Shown piece after piece: positions 24,641-34,809 of a stretch of DNA of 64,000 bases. Source of the DNA: Pedobacter suwonensis (GTDB lineage Bacteria > Bacteroidota > Bacteroidia > Sphingobacteriales > Sphingobacteriaceae); assembly GCF_900111825.1 (NCBI RefSeq), contig NZ_FOJM01000009.1, forward strand, positions 1 through 64,000, in the 5' to 3' direction. The notes under the pieces were generated by a model. The model was not told the DNA's origin. It was given only the letters and a program-made list of their open reading frames with translations, and did no database searches. Position 1 is the stretch's first letter; the number at the start of each line of letters is the position of its first letter. The translations under genes were made by a program, and so were the position numbers.

Positions 24641-27145
24641 ATGGAGAAAAAGAACAACACCAATACGATACGGGTAAAGGGTGCGCGTGAACATAACCTA
24701 AAAGATATTTCTGTTGACATCCCGCGGGATAAACTGGTGGTATTTACCGGTGTTTCAGGATCAGGAAAATCATCGCTTGCATTCGGTACACTTTATGCCG
24801 AGGCGCAACGGCGTTACCTGGAATCTGTTTCGCCTTATGCCCGCAGGCTTTTTAACCAGATGGATGTACCCGAAGTAGACGCCATAGAGGGGTTGCCACC
24901 AGCAGTTGCCCTGCAGCAGCAACGTTCAGGAGCCTCTACCAGATCGTCAGTTGGTAGCGTAACCACTTTATCGAACCTGCTCAGGATGCTTTTCTCCAGG
25001 GCGGGAGACTATCCTCCCGGTCAATCCATCATTTATGCCGAGGGCTTTTCTCCCAATACACCTGAAGGTGCCTGCAGCGAGTGCCATGGTATGGGCAGTG
25101 TATTTGAGGTGAACGAGCAAACCATGGTACCCAACGATACGCTGAGCATCAGGGAAGGCGCCATCGCCTCCTGGCCACGGGCATGGCAGGGCCAAAACCA
25201 GCGCGACATCCTGGTATCGATGGGTTTCGATGTGGATACGCCATGGAAAAAATTGCCAAAAAAGCAAAGAGATTGGATATTGTTTACCGAAGAAACGCCC
25301 ATAGCACCGGTTTATCCGGGCCTTTCGCCGGAAGAAACTGCTGTAGCGGTTGCCAAAAAGCAATCGCCGGATTATATGGGTACCTTTATTGGTGCCCGCG
25401 CTTACGTATTAAAAACCTTTGCATCAAGCCAGTCTGAACTGATGAAAAAAAGGGTTTCGAAATATATGATCAGCAAGGCATGCCCCGTTTGCGGGGGCAA
25501 GCGGCTAAAAAAAGAAGCACTGTCTGTAAAATTTAAGGGCAAAGATATTGCAGAAACGGTCCGATTAACATTAGCCGAACTTTCCAGGCTCTTTAGCGAA
25601 CCTGCCGCGAATAAAAAGGAGGTAAAACCAGAAGAAAAGCAGCTGGTGATACAAAGAATTGCGGCTGACATACGCGCCAGGATCAGTGTGATGCTGGAGC
25701 TGGGTTTGGGTTACCTTACCCTCGACAGAAGTACCCCTACCCTTTCTCCAGGTGAATTGCAGCGCCTGCGTTTATCAACCCAGGTACACTCCAATCTTTT
25801 CGGTGTGGTTTATGTGCTTGATGAGCCCTCGGCCGGATTACACCCGGCAGATACCGAAGCTTTATTAAGTATACTGGAGAAATTAAAAAGCGCAGGGAAC
25901 AGCATATTTGTAGTGGAACATGAAATAGAGGTGATTAGGCGCGCAGACTGGATTATTGATGTAGGGCCGGGTGCAGGCGCGCAGGGCGGGCAGATTATGT
26001 ACAGCGGCACGGTTGCAGGGCTGAAAAAAAACACCGCCTCTGTTACCGCAAGGTTTCTTAAGGGCACCAATAGCCTTACCGAACACCAGCCCAGAACACC
26101 CAAAGGGCAGCTCTGCCTACGGGGTGCTAACAAACACAATTTGAAGGATGTGGACATTGACTTTCCGCTGGGTGTGATGACCACGGTGACGGGAATTTCG
26201 GGTTCGGGAAAAAGCAGTTTGGTGAGCCAGGTACTGGTGGAGTTACTTGCCAGGCAATTGGGCATGCCGGCTGAACCCGATAGCGAACCTACAGATGAAG
26301 GTACGTTAGCAGACAGCACAAAGCCGGCGGGAGGAAAAATAACCGGCGGGGCCGGGCAGCTAAGCAGATTGGTAGTAGTAGATCAGCGCCCCATAGGCAG
26401 AACACCCAGATCAAACCTGGCTACCTATACCGGAATTTTTGACCACATACGCAAACGCTTTGCCGACACACCTGCGGCCAGAAAAAAACGCTACGATGCC
26501 GGGCGCTTTTCCTTTAACCTGGCCAAGGGCCGTTGTGCCAATTGCCAGGGCGAAGGTTTTGTAATGGTAGAACTGCTGTTTTTACCGAGTGTATATACCC
26601 CCTGCCCGGCCTGCGGAGGCACCCGGTACAACCCCGAAACCTTACAGGTAACCTATAGCGATAAAAATATTGCGCAGGTTTTGGAAATGACGGTTGAAGA
26701 AGCCTGCCACTTTTTTGATGAAGACCTGCAGATTTACCAGGGCCTTAATGTGGTACGGGAGGTTGGCCTTGGTTACCTGAGGCTCGGCCAATCGGCTACT
26801 GAACTATCTGGCGGGGAGGCGCAGCGCATTAAATTAGCAACTGAACTGCAAAAAAATAATAAAGGCTCTTCACTATACATCCTTGATGAGCCCACAACGG
26901 GCCTCCACCCGGCTGATGTGGAACTGCTGCTGTTACAGCTGAACAGGCTTGTAGATAGCGGAAACACCGTAATTGTGGTGGAGCATGATATGCAGCTGAT
27001 TGCACAAAGCGACTGGGTAATTGATATTGGCCCCGGGGCCGGAAACGAAGGCGGAAAGGTGGTGTTTGCGGGCTTTCCTGAAGCGCTATGCGAAAACCCT
27101 GACAGTAAAACCGCCAGGTACCTGAAAGCGTATAAAAACCAGTAA
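24641..27145 (+). CDS. UvrA2-type excinuclease ABC ATPase lacking the UvrB-binding region
   Basis: 834-residue double ABC ATPase of the UvrA family. The first Walker A is [20 protein letters not shown], the second [10 protein letters not shown]; signature motifs are [11 protein letters not shown] and [15 protein letters not shown]. Zinc cysteines appear in [17 protein letters not shown] and CANCQGEGF ... CPACGGTRY. Housekeeping UvrA is about 940 residues. Here the text runs directly from [14 protein letters not shown] to [14 protein letters not shown], so the segment that binds UvrB is missing, the hallmark of UvrA2/class III proteins linked to drug tolerance and DNA-damage resistance in other bacteria. 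A low-complexity insert (about residues 545-570) precedes the second zinc domain. It is monocistronic and lies between decayed fragments. Confidence 0.9.
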   Translation: MEKKNNTNTIRVKGAREHNLKDISVDIPRDKLVVFTGVSGSGKSSLAFGTLYAEAQRRYLESVSPYARRLFNQMDVPEVDAIEGLPPAVALQQQRSGASTRSSVGSVTTLSNLLRMLFSRAGDYPPGQSIIYAEGFSPNTPEGACSECHGMGSVFEVNEQTMVPNDTLSIREGAIASWPRAWQGQNQRDILVSMGFDVDTPWKKLPKKQRDWILFTEETPIAPVYPGLSPEETAVAVAKKQSPDYMGTFIGARAYVLKTFASSQSELMKKRVSKYMISKACPVCGGKRLKKEALSVKFKGKDIAETVRLTLAELSRLFSEPAANKKEVKPEEKQLVIQRIAADIRARISVMLELGLGYLTLDRSTPTLSPGELQRLRLSTQVHSNLFGVVYVLDEPSAGLHPADTEALLSILEKLKSAGNSIFVVEHEIEVIRRADWIIDVGPGAGAQGGQIMYSGTVAGLKKNTASVTARFLKGTNSLTEHQPRTPKGQLCLRGANKHNLKDVDIDFPLGVMTTVTGISGSGKSSLVSQVLVELLARQLGMPAEPDSEPTDEGTLADSTKPAGGKITGGAGQLSRLVVVDQRPIGRTPRSNLATYTGIFDHIRKRFADTPAARKKRYDAGRFSFNLAKGRCANCQGEGFVMVELLFLPSVYTPCPACGGTRYNPETLQVTYSDKNIAQVLEMTVEEACHFFDEDLQIYQGLNVVREVGLGYLRLGQSATELSGGEAQRIKLATELQKNNKGSSLYILDEPTTGLHPADVELLLLQLNRLVDSGNTVIVVEHDMQLIAQSDWVIDIGPGAGNEGGKVVFAGFPEALCENPDSKTARYLKAYKNQ

Positions 27146-27609
27146 TCAGTTTTATGGATATTGCTTTTAGAAAATATAGTGGATAGAACTGTTGAGTCTG
27201 TTTGGCGCAGTACCTGCATTGCTTATTGCACAAAACAAAACCAGGCCTGAAAGGGCCATTATCATTTTACGTAAGCTGCCTGCCGTTACTTGCCCCTGAA
27301 TACCATTTCCGGTTATTGTATTAAGCAGTAAAGACGTCTATGTAATTACCCATAGCCATAAGGCGAAAGCCTGTGGCATTTCCATAGGTGCGCCATTCCT
27401 TTCAGATTCGTTTTTGCGCCTGCCTTCTGGCAGTTGCCAACCCAAAACAAGCATAAAGAGAAGCCGACCTGTAAAAAACATCCGGTACCCGGTCTCCGAA
27501 GCGTTTTGTTAATATTAATTTAACATTACCGCTGTTTTTTATTGATACCTTCGCCCCCGCATTTTAAAATGATCTGATTAGCGCCAACTCGTTAGACATT
27601 TAAAAAACA
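27146..27609. other. intergenic spacer with promoter-like element
   Basis: No gene recognised. TACCTTCG at 27546-27553 matches the Bacteroidota -7 element and lies 56 bases before the nuclease start; a good -33 element was not found. Confidence 0.35.
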
Positions 27610-29043
27610 ATGAAATTTAAAAACATCCTTATCTATTCAGGATTTATCGGAGTCCTGTCCCTATCTGCCTGTTCGAAAAAAATAGCCGTTGAAGGAGAAA
27701 CACCCGTAACCCCACCAAAAGCGCCAACGGCTTACACCATTACCGAAACTTTTGAAGCCGGAACCAAAGCCAGTTATGCATTAGACAGTGTACAGTTGTT
27801 AACCGGTAAATGGACCCTGAGTGATGCCCTTTTGGGCAACCTTGCCGCTGATGCCAAGAATGGCACAAAATCTATCCGTTTAAGAACAGGTTATTTGGCG
27901 ATGAACTTTGATGTGGCAGGTGCTAAAATGCTTTATGTATCGCATGCCAAATACGGCACTGATGCCAATTCTACCTGGCAGCTTTTAGCTTCTACAGATG
28001 GCGGAAAAACCTATGCCCAGCTGGGTACCGATATTACCGAAACCAGTACCACGCTGGTAACAGACTCTTTTAAAGTAAGCACGACCGGAAAAATCCGTTT
28101 CCAGATTAAAAAAGCGGGTACCACCAGAATCAATATTGATGATATTATTTTTAAAGGTACGGGTGACCCGGGTATTACGGTAGGTGCCCCGGATACCGAC
28201 CCAACAGACAATGGCAATACCGGCACTGCTGCACCAGGCAGAGGTACGCCTGATGCCGGTGCAGACGCACCACCGGCATCAGGCGACAATTCTAACCTGT
28301 TGTTTGGTAATCCCTCAGGCGCGCAGGCCAATATTATCTCAGCAGAAAATTACCTGATTGATCAAAAATATTATGTAGAGAGCTATAGCATGACCCGCGG
28401 TATACCGAATTGGGTAAGCTGGCATTTAGATCCAAACAATTTTAACGGGGCCGTAACCAGAAAAGACGATTTCGCTTCTTTTACCGGCCTGCCGAGCAAT
28501 TGGTACCAGGTACAGAGCAACAGCTATTCGGGTTCGGGTTTTGACAGGGGCCATAATTGTCCAAGCGGCGACCGTACCAGCTCTAGCGGCGCCAACTCCG
28601 CTACATTTCTGATGACCAACATGATCCCCCAGGCACCAAACAATAACCAGAAAACCTGGGAATCGTTTGAAAGTTACCTCCGTGCCCAGGCCTTAAACGG
28701 TTATGAAGTTTATGTAATTATGGGTAGCTACGGCACCGGCGGAATCGGCTCTGCAAGTGCATCGGTAATCAATACCATTAACAACGGGAAAGTAACCGTT
28801 CCGGCCAATGTGTGGAAAGTGGCCGTACTTTTAAAAACTGGTGATAATGATTTAAGCCGCGTAACGGCTTCAACCAGGGTAATTGCCATAAATACTCCAA
28901 ACGTAAATACCATTGGTGCCAACTGGAAAGATTATATTGTAACGGTAAGGGATATTGAAAGCGCAACGGGCTATAACCTGCTTTCTAACCTGCCACAAAA
29001 TATCCAGGATGTGGTGGAGAAAGTGAAAGACCCGGGTAACTAA
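27610..29043 (+). CDS. secreted DNA/RNA non-specific endonuclease lipoprotein
   Basis: 477-residue predicted lipoprotein nuclease. The signal is MKFKNILIYSGFIGVLSLSAC, giving a lipidated cysteine followed by SKK. Residues about 40-200 form a beta-sandwich like the anchor domains of Bacteroidota surface proteins (SWQLLASTDGGKTY-type text), then a Pro/Gly/Asp-rich linker (200-245). The catalytic domain is of the NucA/endonuclease G class with the DRGH motif at 312-315 and the metal-site asparagine region MTNMIPQAPNNNQKTWE. It would degrade nucleic acids outside the cell for nutrition or biofilm turnover. Two dead fragments of a close relative lie at 24489 and 34810, showing past duplication. 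Confidence 0.93.
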   Translation: MKFKNILIYSGFIGVLSLSACSKKIAVEGETPVTPPKAPTAYTITETFEAGTKASYALDSVQLLTGKWTLSDALLGNLAADAKNGTKSIRLRTGYLAMNFDVAGAKMLYVSHAKYGTDANSTWQLLASTDGGKTYAQLGTDITETSTTLVTDSFKVSTTGKIRFQIKKAGTTRINIDDIIFKGTGDPGITVGAPDTDPTDNGNTGTAAPGRGTPDAGADAPPASGDNSNLLFGNPSGAQANIISAENYLIDQKYYVESYSMTRGIPNWVSWHLDPNNFNGAVTRKDDFASFTGLPSNWYQVQSNSYSGSGFDRGHNCPSGDRTSSSGANSATFLMTNMIPQAPNNNQKTWESFESYLRAQALNGYEVYVIMGSYGTGGIGSASASVINTINNGKVTVPANVWKVAVLLKTGDNDLSRVTASTRVIAINTPNVNTIGANWKDYIVTVRDIESATGYNLLSNLPQNIQDVVEKVKDPGN

Positions 29044-29416
29044 TTTAAATAAGATAAACACCCCAGGCCTAAGCGCATTTAATACCACAACAGCCGTATC
29101 CCTAAAAAAGATACGGCTGTTGTGATGTTGCCCAAGTAAAAACAGCCCGCATGGTTTTGCTATCTGCAAACCGTATATCAGACCTGACCTGACTTTAGCA
29201 CATGGAGCCCGGCAGTACTGCCCTTACCGGGGGCATGTAGCCTGTTTATCGGCTGTTTATGCCCTGCGCTGCGGGTTAGCAGGATATGACACCGAATTTA
29301 ACGCCTGAAGATTCCGCCCCTGCAATACACCAGGTTCCCCAATTCCCGCACACCAAATTAAAAAAACCTATCCCTTATTTTATTGTTAACCATAAAGCTT
29401 AGTTAACAAAACCACT
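29044..29416. other. intergenic spacer
   Basis: Contains a hairpin, ACAACAGCCGTATC against GATACGGCTGTTGT (29089-29125), probably the terminator of the nuclease gene. The rest precedes the paoA-like gene without a recognised site. Confidence 0.55.
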
Positions 29417-29929
29417 ATGGAAACAGATCCGCAGCACCCGCATCCCCAGGGGATGGAAACCCATTTAATTACCCTGAAGATAAATGGAAAACAACATAGC
29501 ACCAATATCCGCCCCTGGGTGAGCCTGTTAGACTGTTTACGTGACCACCTGGATCTGACCGGAACCAAAAAGGGCTGTGACCACGGGCAGTGCGGCGCCT
29601 GCACCGTAATATGTGATGGAAAACGCATTTTAAGCTGCCTGAGCCTGGCGGTGATGAAAGACGGGGCAGAAATTACCACAGTGGAAGGAATTGCAACGAA
29701 AAACGGCCTTCACCCCCTGCAGCAGGCTTTTATAGACCATGATGCCTTCCAGTGCGGCTACTGTACACCAGGGCAGCTGTGCAGTGCTTTAGGCCTTTTA
29801 TCGGAAGGCAGGGCTTCCTCGCGTGAGGAAGTAAAAGAACTGATGAGTGGCAACCTTTGCCGTTGCGGAGCCAATGTGGGCATTATAGATGCGATTATGC
29901 AGGTAAAAGACGGAGGAAGTGATGAATAG
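29417..29929 (+). CDS. paoA: aldehyde oxidoreductase [2Fe-2S] subunit, PaoA/YagT-like
   Basis: Small iron-sulfur subunit (170 residues) of a xanthine-dehydrogenase-family molybdenum enzyme; it passes electrons from the molybdenum subunit toward the flavin subunit. The plant-type cluster cysteines are in CDHGQCGACTVIC, and the second cluster in QCGYCTPGQLC and NLCRCG. No Tat or Sec signal is seen at the N terminus, unlike the periplasmic E. coli PaoA, so this version should be cytoplasmic or use an unrecognised signal. M13 is an alternative start. It overlaps the next gene by a few bases in an ABC operon. Confidence 0.92.
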   Translation: METDPQHPHPQGMETHLITLKINGKQHSTNIRPWVSLLDCLRDHLDLTGTKKGCDHGQCGACTVICDGKRILSCLSLAVMKDGAEITTVEGIATKNGLHPLQQAFIDHDAFQCGYCTPGQLCSALGLLSEGRASSREEVKELMSGNLCRCGANVGIIDAIMQVKDGGSDE

Positions 29930-30941
29930 TTTTAAGTTTCTCACCGCGCCCGATGTACCTGCTGCCATCCAGCTTACCGATGATCAGCCCCTTGCTGCTT
30001 TCATAGCCGGCGGCACCAACCTGCTCGACTTATGGAAATACAATCTGGTTAACCCTACAGCGCTGATCGACATCAGCCAGCTGGCCACGCTCTCAGCATT
30101 GCGTGAACTCGAAAATGGAGGGTTTAGGCTGGGTGCTGCTGTAAAAAACGCCGATACCGCCTACCACCCTATCATCGAATCCCGATATCCACTGTTATCA
30201 AAGGCCATACTGGCAGGTGCTTCGGCGCAGATCCGCAACATGGCCAGTAACGGGGGCAACCTGCTGCAGCGTACGCGATGTTATTATTTTTATGACCATC
30301 AGGTACCCTGCAACAAAAGGGTACCCGGCTCGGGCTGTCCGGCCAGGGAGGGTTATAACCGGATGCATGCCATACTCGGTGCCAGTGAAGCCTGCATTGC
30401 CGTGTTCCCATCGGATATGTGTGTAGCATTGGCCGCACTGGAGGCCCGGATAAATGTAACGGGTATAGACGGCGAACGCAGCCTGGCATTTTCAGATTTC
30501 CACCGCCTGCCCGGCGAAAGGCCCGAGCTTGACAACAACCTGAAACCAGGTGAACTGATTACCTCGATAGATCTGCCTGAAAAAGGCTTTCCCCTGAATT
30601 ATTCCTACCTGAAACTGCGCGACCGCCACTCTTATGCTTTTGCGCTGGTTTCGGTAGCTACCGCACTCGAAATGGATGGCCATACCATCAAAGAGGCCAG
30701 GATTGCCCTTGGCGGGGTGGCCCACAAACCCTGGCGTTCCCTGGAAGCGGAAGAATTTCTTCGCGGAAAAACGGCATGCCGGGAAAACTTTGCTGCGGCG
30801 GCAGATATTATCCTTGAAGGAGCGGTGGGACTTGAATATAACCGTTTTAAGATTAAACTGGCAAAGAATGCCATTATACGCAACGGCATGATGGCACTTG
30901 ATCCGGATGCACAGCTACCAGGCGCACAACCCTCCTTGTAA
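29922..30941 (+). CDS. paoB: aldehyde oxidoreductase FAD subunit, PaoB/YagS-like
   Basis: FAD-binding subunit (339 residues). FAD-site glycines are in AFIAGGTNLLDLWK and the second FAD motif in NMASNGGNLLQRTRC. The inserted cysteine set CYYFYD ... CNKRVPGSGCPA ... ACIAVFPSD marks the extra [4Fe-4S] cluster found in PaoB and related enzymes but not in classical xanthine dehydrogenase. The ATG at 29922 overlaps the stop of paoA (a GTG at 29919 is possible), so the genes are coupled. Confidence 0.93.
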   Translation: MNSFKFLTAPDVPAAIQLTDDQPLAAFIAGGTNLLDLWKYNLVNPTALIDISQLATLSALRELENGGFRLGAAVKNADTAYHPIIESRYPLLSKAILAGASAQIRNMASNGGNLLQRTRCYYFYDHQVPCNKRVPGSGCPAREGYNRMHAILGASEACIAVFPSDMCVALAALEARINVTGIDGERSLAFSDFHRLPGERPELDNNLKPGELITSIDLPEKGFPLNYSYLKLRDRHSYAFALVSVATALEMDGHTIKEARIALGGVAHKPWRSLEAEEFLRGKTACRENFAAAADIILEGAVGLEYNRFKIKLAKNAIIRNGMMALDPDAQLPGAQPSL

Positions 30942-30963
30942 TCAAATACCTAACAAGATCAAC

Positions 30964-33201
30964 ATGAATACAGATAAAAACGTAGGCCGGCCGATTAGCC
31001 GTTTGGAGGGAAGGGAAAAAGTTACCGGAGCAGCCAGATATGCTGCTGAACACCCATTGGAAGGCCTGCTACACGGCTATGTGGTGAGCAGCCCGATTAC
31101 CAAAGGAAAGATTGTGGAAATTGATACCACGGAAGCCATGGCCATACCGGGCGTGGTGGATATCCTCTCGCACCTTAACCGGCCCAAACTGGCCTGGTTC
31201 GATTTGCAGTATACCGATATGGACGCCCCTCCGGGAACCGTGTTTAAACCCCTCTATGATGAAAACATCCTTTATAATGGCCAGCCTGTTGCCCTGGTGG
31301 TTGCCCGTGACTTTGAGACGGCCAGGTATGCATCCACCAGAATAGTTTTACGTTACCAGCAGGAACCGCACCAAACGTGTCTGGAAAAACACCTGGATAA
31401 GGCCAGAGCGCCTAAAAAAGGATTGGCTACCGCACTTAAACCACCACCCCCGCCCCCAACAGGGGATTTTGAAAATGCGTTCGAAAACGCTGCAGTAAAG
31501 GTAAGCGCAACATACCACCACGGCACCGAACACCATAACCCCATTGAACTTTTTGCCACCACAACCCTTTACCAGGGGGACGGAAAGCTGACCATTTACG
31601 ATAAAACCCAGGGCACCATCAATAACCAGCTTTTTATTGCCAATGTGTTCGGACTCCATTATAAGGACGTAAGGGTACTTGCCCCGTTTGTAGGGGGTGC
31701 ATTCGGTTCGGGGCTGAGGCCACAGTACCAGTTGTTCCTGTGTGTAATGGCAGCCCTGCATTTAAAAAGCCATGTACGTGTGGTACTGGACAGAAAACAG
31801 ATGTTCTCGTTTAGCCACAGGCCGCCGGCGGTACAACAAATGCATTTTGCCACCGACATTAACGGAAAACTTACCGCGCTTGGCCACAACACGCTTGCCG
31901 AAACCTCGAATTTTGAAGACTATACCGAGCCCACCTCCAACTGGAGCCATAAACTCTACCCTGCCCCGAACACGCTTTTTGAACATAAAGTTGTGCCATT
32001 GGATGTTTATACCCCGATGGATATGCGCGCACCCGGTGGTAGTACGGCCCTCCATGCCATTGAATGCACCATGGATGAACTGGCCTATAAGCTTAAGATA
32101 GATCCGCTGGAACTCCGCCTGCTCAACTATTCGGATGTTGATCCATCGGCAGGAAAACCATATACCAGCAAAGCGCTCAGGGAATGCTACCTGGAGGCGG
32201 CAGCAAAATTCGGATGGGACAAACGTATTGCGGAACCGCGTAGCATGCAACGCGGCAATAAACTTGTTGGTTACGGCATGGCGACCGGGATTTGGGATGC
32301 CTTCCAATTTCCTTCGAGGGTGCAGATAATGATCAACAGCGAAGGGAAAATGGTGGTTGACAATGCCACTACCGATATTGGTACGGGAACCCTGACGGTG
32401 ATGACCCAGATAGCAGCAGATGAACTGGGACTGGAGATGGCTGATGTGGAATTCAGGTACGGGGACAGCAAAAAACCCTTTTCGATGTTCCAGGGCGGAT
32501 CAGCAATCACCTCTTCAACAGGGGTTGCCATTGTGGTTGCCGCCAGATCGATGCGTAAAAAACTGTTAAAAAAAGCAGCGGAGATGGAGGGTTCCCCTTT
32601 CAGGAAGGCAAAAGAAGAAGAAGTCGTTTTTTCTTCGGGCCATATCCATCTTAAAAATGATCCCACCGTAAAAATAAGCCTGAAGGACATCATTGCCTTT
32701 AATAAAGGTGCGGCCATTAAAACCACAAAAATGGGCAGGCCCCACATGCTTAAACTCCGGAAATACAGCCTGGCCACACACAGTGCTTCGTTTGTGGAGG
32801 TGGAGGTAGATCGCGACCTTGGAACCATCACCCTCACCCGGGCAGTAACCGCTGTTGCGGCCGGAAAAATCATCAACCCCAAAACAGCTAAAAGCCAGAT
32901 CCTCGGCTCAATGGTATGGGGTATTAGTAAGGCACTCCATGAGGAATCGATTATGGATCCGCAGCTTGGCAAATACATCAATGCCAACCTGGGAGAATAC
33001 CATATCCCCGTACATGCCGACATTGGTGAACTGGAAGTGATATTTGCCGATGAAAAAGACAGCCTGATTAATGAGCTGGGCACCAAGGGTGTTGGTGAAA
33101 TCGGATTGGTAGGCATGCCGGCCGCAATCTCCAATGCCATTTACCATGCCACCGGCAAACGCATTTACAAACTTCCGATCCATTTTGATGAACTGATCTG
33201 A
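30964..33201 (+). CDS. paoC: aldehyde oxidoreductase molybdopterin subunit, PaoC/YagR-like
   Basis: Large catalytic subunit (745 residues) binding the molybdenum cofactor and oxidising aldehydes. The start at 30964 (MNTDKNVGRPISRLEGREKV) fits the family N terminus; the frame extends 22 codons upstream but would overlap paoB needlessly. Cofactor-contact motifs are visible: GGAFGSGLRPQ, MDMRAPGGSTALHA, FQGGSAITSS, and GTKGVGEIGLVG near the end with the catalytic glutamate E712. No dedicated insertion chaperone (XdhC/PaoD) follows within the window, so it must be supplied from elsewhere. The physiological substrate is unknown; detoxification of aromatic aldehydes is the role in E. coli. Confidence 0.94.
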   Translation: MNTDKNVGRPISRLEGREKVTGAARYAAEHPLEGLLHGYVVSSPITKGKIVEIDTTEAMAIPGVVDILSHLNRPKLAWFDLQYTDMDAPPGTVFKPLYDENILYNGQPVALVVARDFETARYASTRIVLRYQQEPHQTCLEKHLDKARAPKKGLATALKPPPPPPTGDFENAFENAAVKVSATYHHGTEHHNPIELFATTTLYQGDGKLTIYDKTQGTINNQLFIANVFGLHYKDVRVLAPFVGGAFGSGLRPQYQLFLCVMAALHLKSHVRVVLDRKQMFSFSHRPPAVQQMHFATDINGKLTALGHNTLAETSNFEDYTEPTSNWSHKLYPAPNTLFEHKVVPLDVYTPMDMRAPGGSTALHAIECTMDELAYKLKIDPLELRLLNYSDVDPSAGKPYTSKALRECYLEAAAKFGWDKRIAEPRSMQRGNKLVGYGMATGIWDAFQFPSRVQIMINSEGKMVVDNATTDIGTGTLTVMTQIAADELGLEMADVEFRYGDSKKPFSMFQGGSAITSSTGVAIVVAARSMRKKLLKKAAEMEGSPFRKAKEEEVVFSSGHIHLKNDPTVKISLKDIIAFNKGAAIKTTKMGRPHMLKLRKYSLATHSASFVEVEVDRDLGTITLTRAVTAVAAGKIINPKTAKSQILGSMVWGISKALHEESIMDPQLGKYINANLGEYHIPVHADIGELEVIFADEKDSLINELGTKGVGEIGLVGMPAAISNAIYHATGKRIYKLPIHFDELI

Positions 33202-33369
33202 CCACTGGCAAAAATGCCACGGAAAAGGATAGCGAAAGTTAAGAAATTGATGGCAGGAAACTAAAGGATTAAATGGAAAGAAATGATATCAAGGCCGGGC
33301 GTTTGCACCAACCCTTAAGAAACGACCGCTGTTAAAGACCTTTTCATTTTTTAAACCAAATCAATAAAA

Positions 33370-33828
33370 ATGAGTATACAGAACATAGATTACCTGGGTT
33401 CCCTTTTAAATGCAGATGAGCTGAACTCACTTAAAAAAGCGGCAGAACGGCATTCGCAGCAGTCGAATATGGATTTCAAAATCGTTTCTGTTGACGATAA
33501 GATGGTAGAAATAGAGACAACTCAAGGGGAGACCGCCTCAGGCAAATATGCTACCCAGCAGGTGCTACTGAAAAGAACAGCAGAACTGTTTAAAAAAAGG
33601 CTACCAGGATCAAAGCTGCAGATCACGGCAAATGCTGTTCTACCCGCTCCGGCCGATGTAGTTGATGTTTCCTGGATTGATCAGAAAATGCAGGAAAAGG
33701 GACTGCGGATCAAGCAGATTGCCTTTGAAACCGGTATTGACCGCGAAAGTATTTCAGACTGGGTAACAGGTAAAAAAGCTATGGGCAAAACCGTTAAGGC
33801 GATGTTTTATTTTTACCTGTCTGGATAA
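33370..33828 (+). CDS. small protein with C-terminal XRE-like HTH
   Basis: 152-residue cytoplasmic protein. The first 95 residues are an unassigned alpha/beta domain. The C terminus, WIDQKMQEKGLRIKQIAFET followed by GIDRESISDWVTGKKA, is a clear helix-turn-helix of Cro/C1 type. A regulator role is likely; targets are unknown. It is followed by another small gene after 61 bases. Confidence 0.7.
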   Translation: MSIQNIDYLGSLLNADELNSLKKAAERHSQQSNMDFKIVSVDDKMVEIETTQGETASGKYATQQVLLKRTAELFKKRLPGSKLQITANAVLPAPADVVDVSWIDQKMQEKGLRIKQIAFETGIDRESISDWVTGKKAMGKTVKAMFYFYLSG

Positions 33829-33889
33829 TTTGCAGATCAGCCAATCCAAACGGAGAAATTAAACCAAAAAACCTATACAATTGATCAAA

Positions 33890-34183
33890 ATGAAAGAACA
33901 AGGCAAAAGCATCCAGCCGTTTGAGATGGATATCAATCAGGATGGTGATCGTAAAATAATCAGTATACAGGAGGAAAACGGTGTATTTGAGATTATTCAT
34001 GAGGGAAGGTTGATCGGTGCACTCAAGCCACCAGGGGAAGAATGGCAGCTACTTGATTATAGGGAAATTACCGGGAAGATTGCATTGTTTGAACCTGACC
34101 TTGAAGCCGAAAAAAAAGGGATCGAACTGCACTCACCCCTGGTCAATCAGATCGTTGGTGAAATCGAGAATCACCTGAAATAG
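33890..34183 (+). CDS. small hypothetical protein
   Basis: 97 residues from the ATG at 33890 (a TTG three codons upstream is less likely). It is soluble, with beta-rich text (DRKIISIQEENGVFEIIHEG) and an acidic helical end (HSPLVNQIVGEIENHLK). No family recognised. It is on the same strand as the HTH gene upstream and possibly co-transcribed. Confidence 0.6.
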   Translation: MKEQGKSIQPFEMDINQDGDRKIISIQEENGVFEIIHEGRLIGALKPPGEEWQLLDYREITGKIALFEPDLEAEKKGIELHSPLVNQIVGEIENHLK

Positions 34184-34478
34184 CCGCTAAGTTATCGTAA
34201 TAGTGGCCAGCTTGACCGGAATACAGTTTGGAGGCTTTGATTAATAAAAGAATATCGGAGCTACAGGAGATCAACCTGGAATTTAACCGGCCGGAACGAT
34301 TATATAAAAAGAGTTTAGCACCGAAAAACGTGCATCATATTGCTATGGCAAATTAGAAATTCCGGAAAGACATTAAAAAAGGTGATGATAAATACTCTGC
34401 AACAATCAACACATTTTGAAATGGATATTGGCCGTGCTACCTTTACTCGCCAAAGAGAGATTGCAGCTTAAAAATTAG
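34184..34478. other. non-coding, apparently degraded DNA
   Basis: Contains short broken frames with many stops and no recognisable product; reads as decayed coding sequence of unknown origin. Confidence 0.35.
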
Positions 34479-34552
34479 TCGGGATGAGAAGATTCGAACT
34501 TCCGACCTCCAGCACCCCATGCTGGCGCGATACCTGGCTACGCTACATCCCG
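34479..34552 (-). tRNA. tRNA-Pro (anticodon GGG)
   Basis: Folds as a full cloverleaf on the minus strand: acceptor CGGGATG/CATCCCG, D arm with GG in AGCCAGGTA, anticodon stem CCAGC/GCTGG closing the loop ATGGGGT (anticodon GGG at 34518-34516), T arm GGAAG-TTCGAAT-CTTCT, discriminator A. The C1-G72 pair is typical of proline tRNAs. The D loop looks one base shorter than usual. CCA is not encoded. Debris lies on both sides. Confidence 0.93.
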
Positions 34553-34809
34553 TTTAACAATTCAAGCGACCGCAAATTAAAATAAATACATCAATATCTC
34601 TTAAAATTCCGAAAAAAATGTTGGATCAACCAAACCTCAATAATTCCATTGAATCCATCGAATCAAACGCCATGGATAATCATGAAATGGTCTGCCAAAC
34701 ACTTCATACCTGTAAAGATTTAGTAATTCGGTAACAGGATTAGTTTTGTAAACGGCTAATTATACCTGATGCGAATAAACATGAATGACCTTCCCTTAAA
34801 ACGCAATTA

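Noticed and set aside
29386..33183. Many long frames opposite the paoABC operon
   Set aside because: They are antisense shadows produced by GC-rich codon use; the plus-strand genes have complete family motifs.
34618..34734. 38-codon frame starting MLDQPNLNNS
   Set aside because: Too short, unrecognised and surrounded by decayed DNA.
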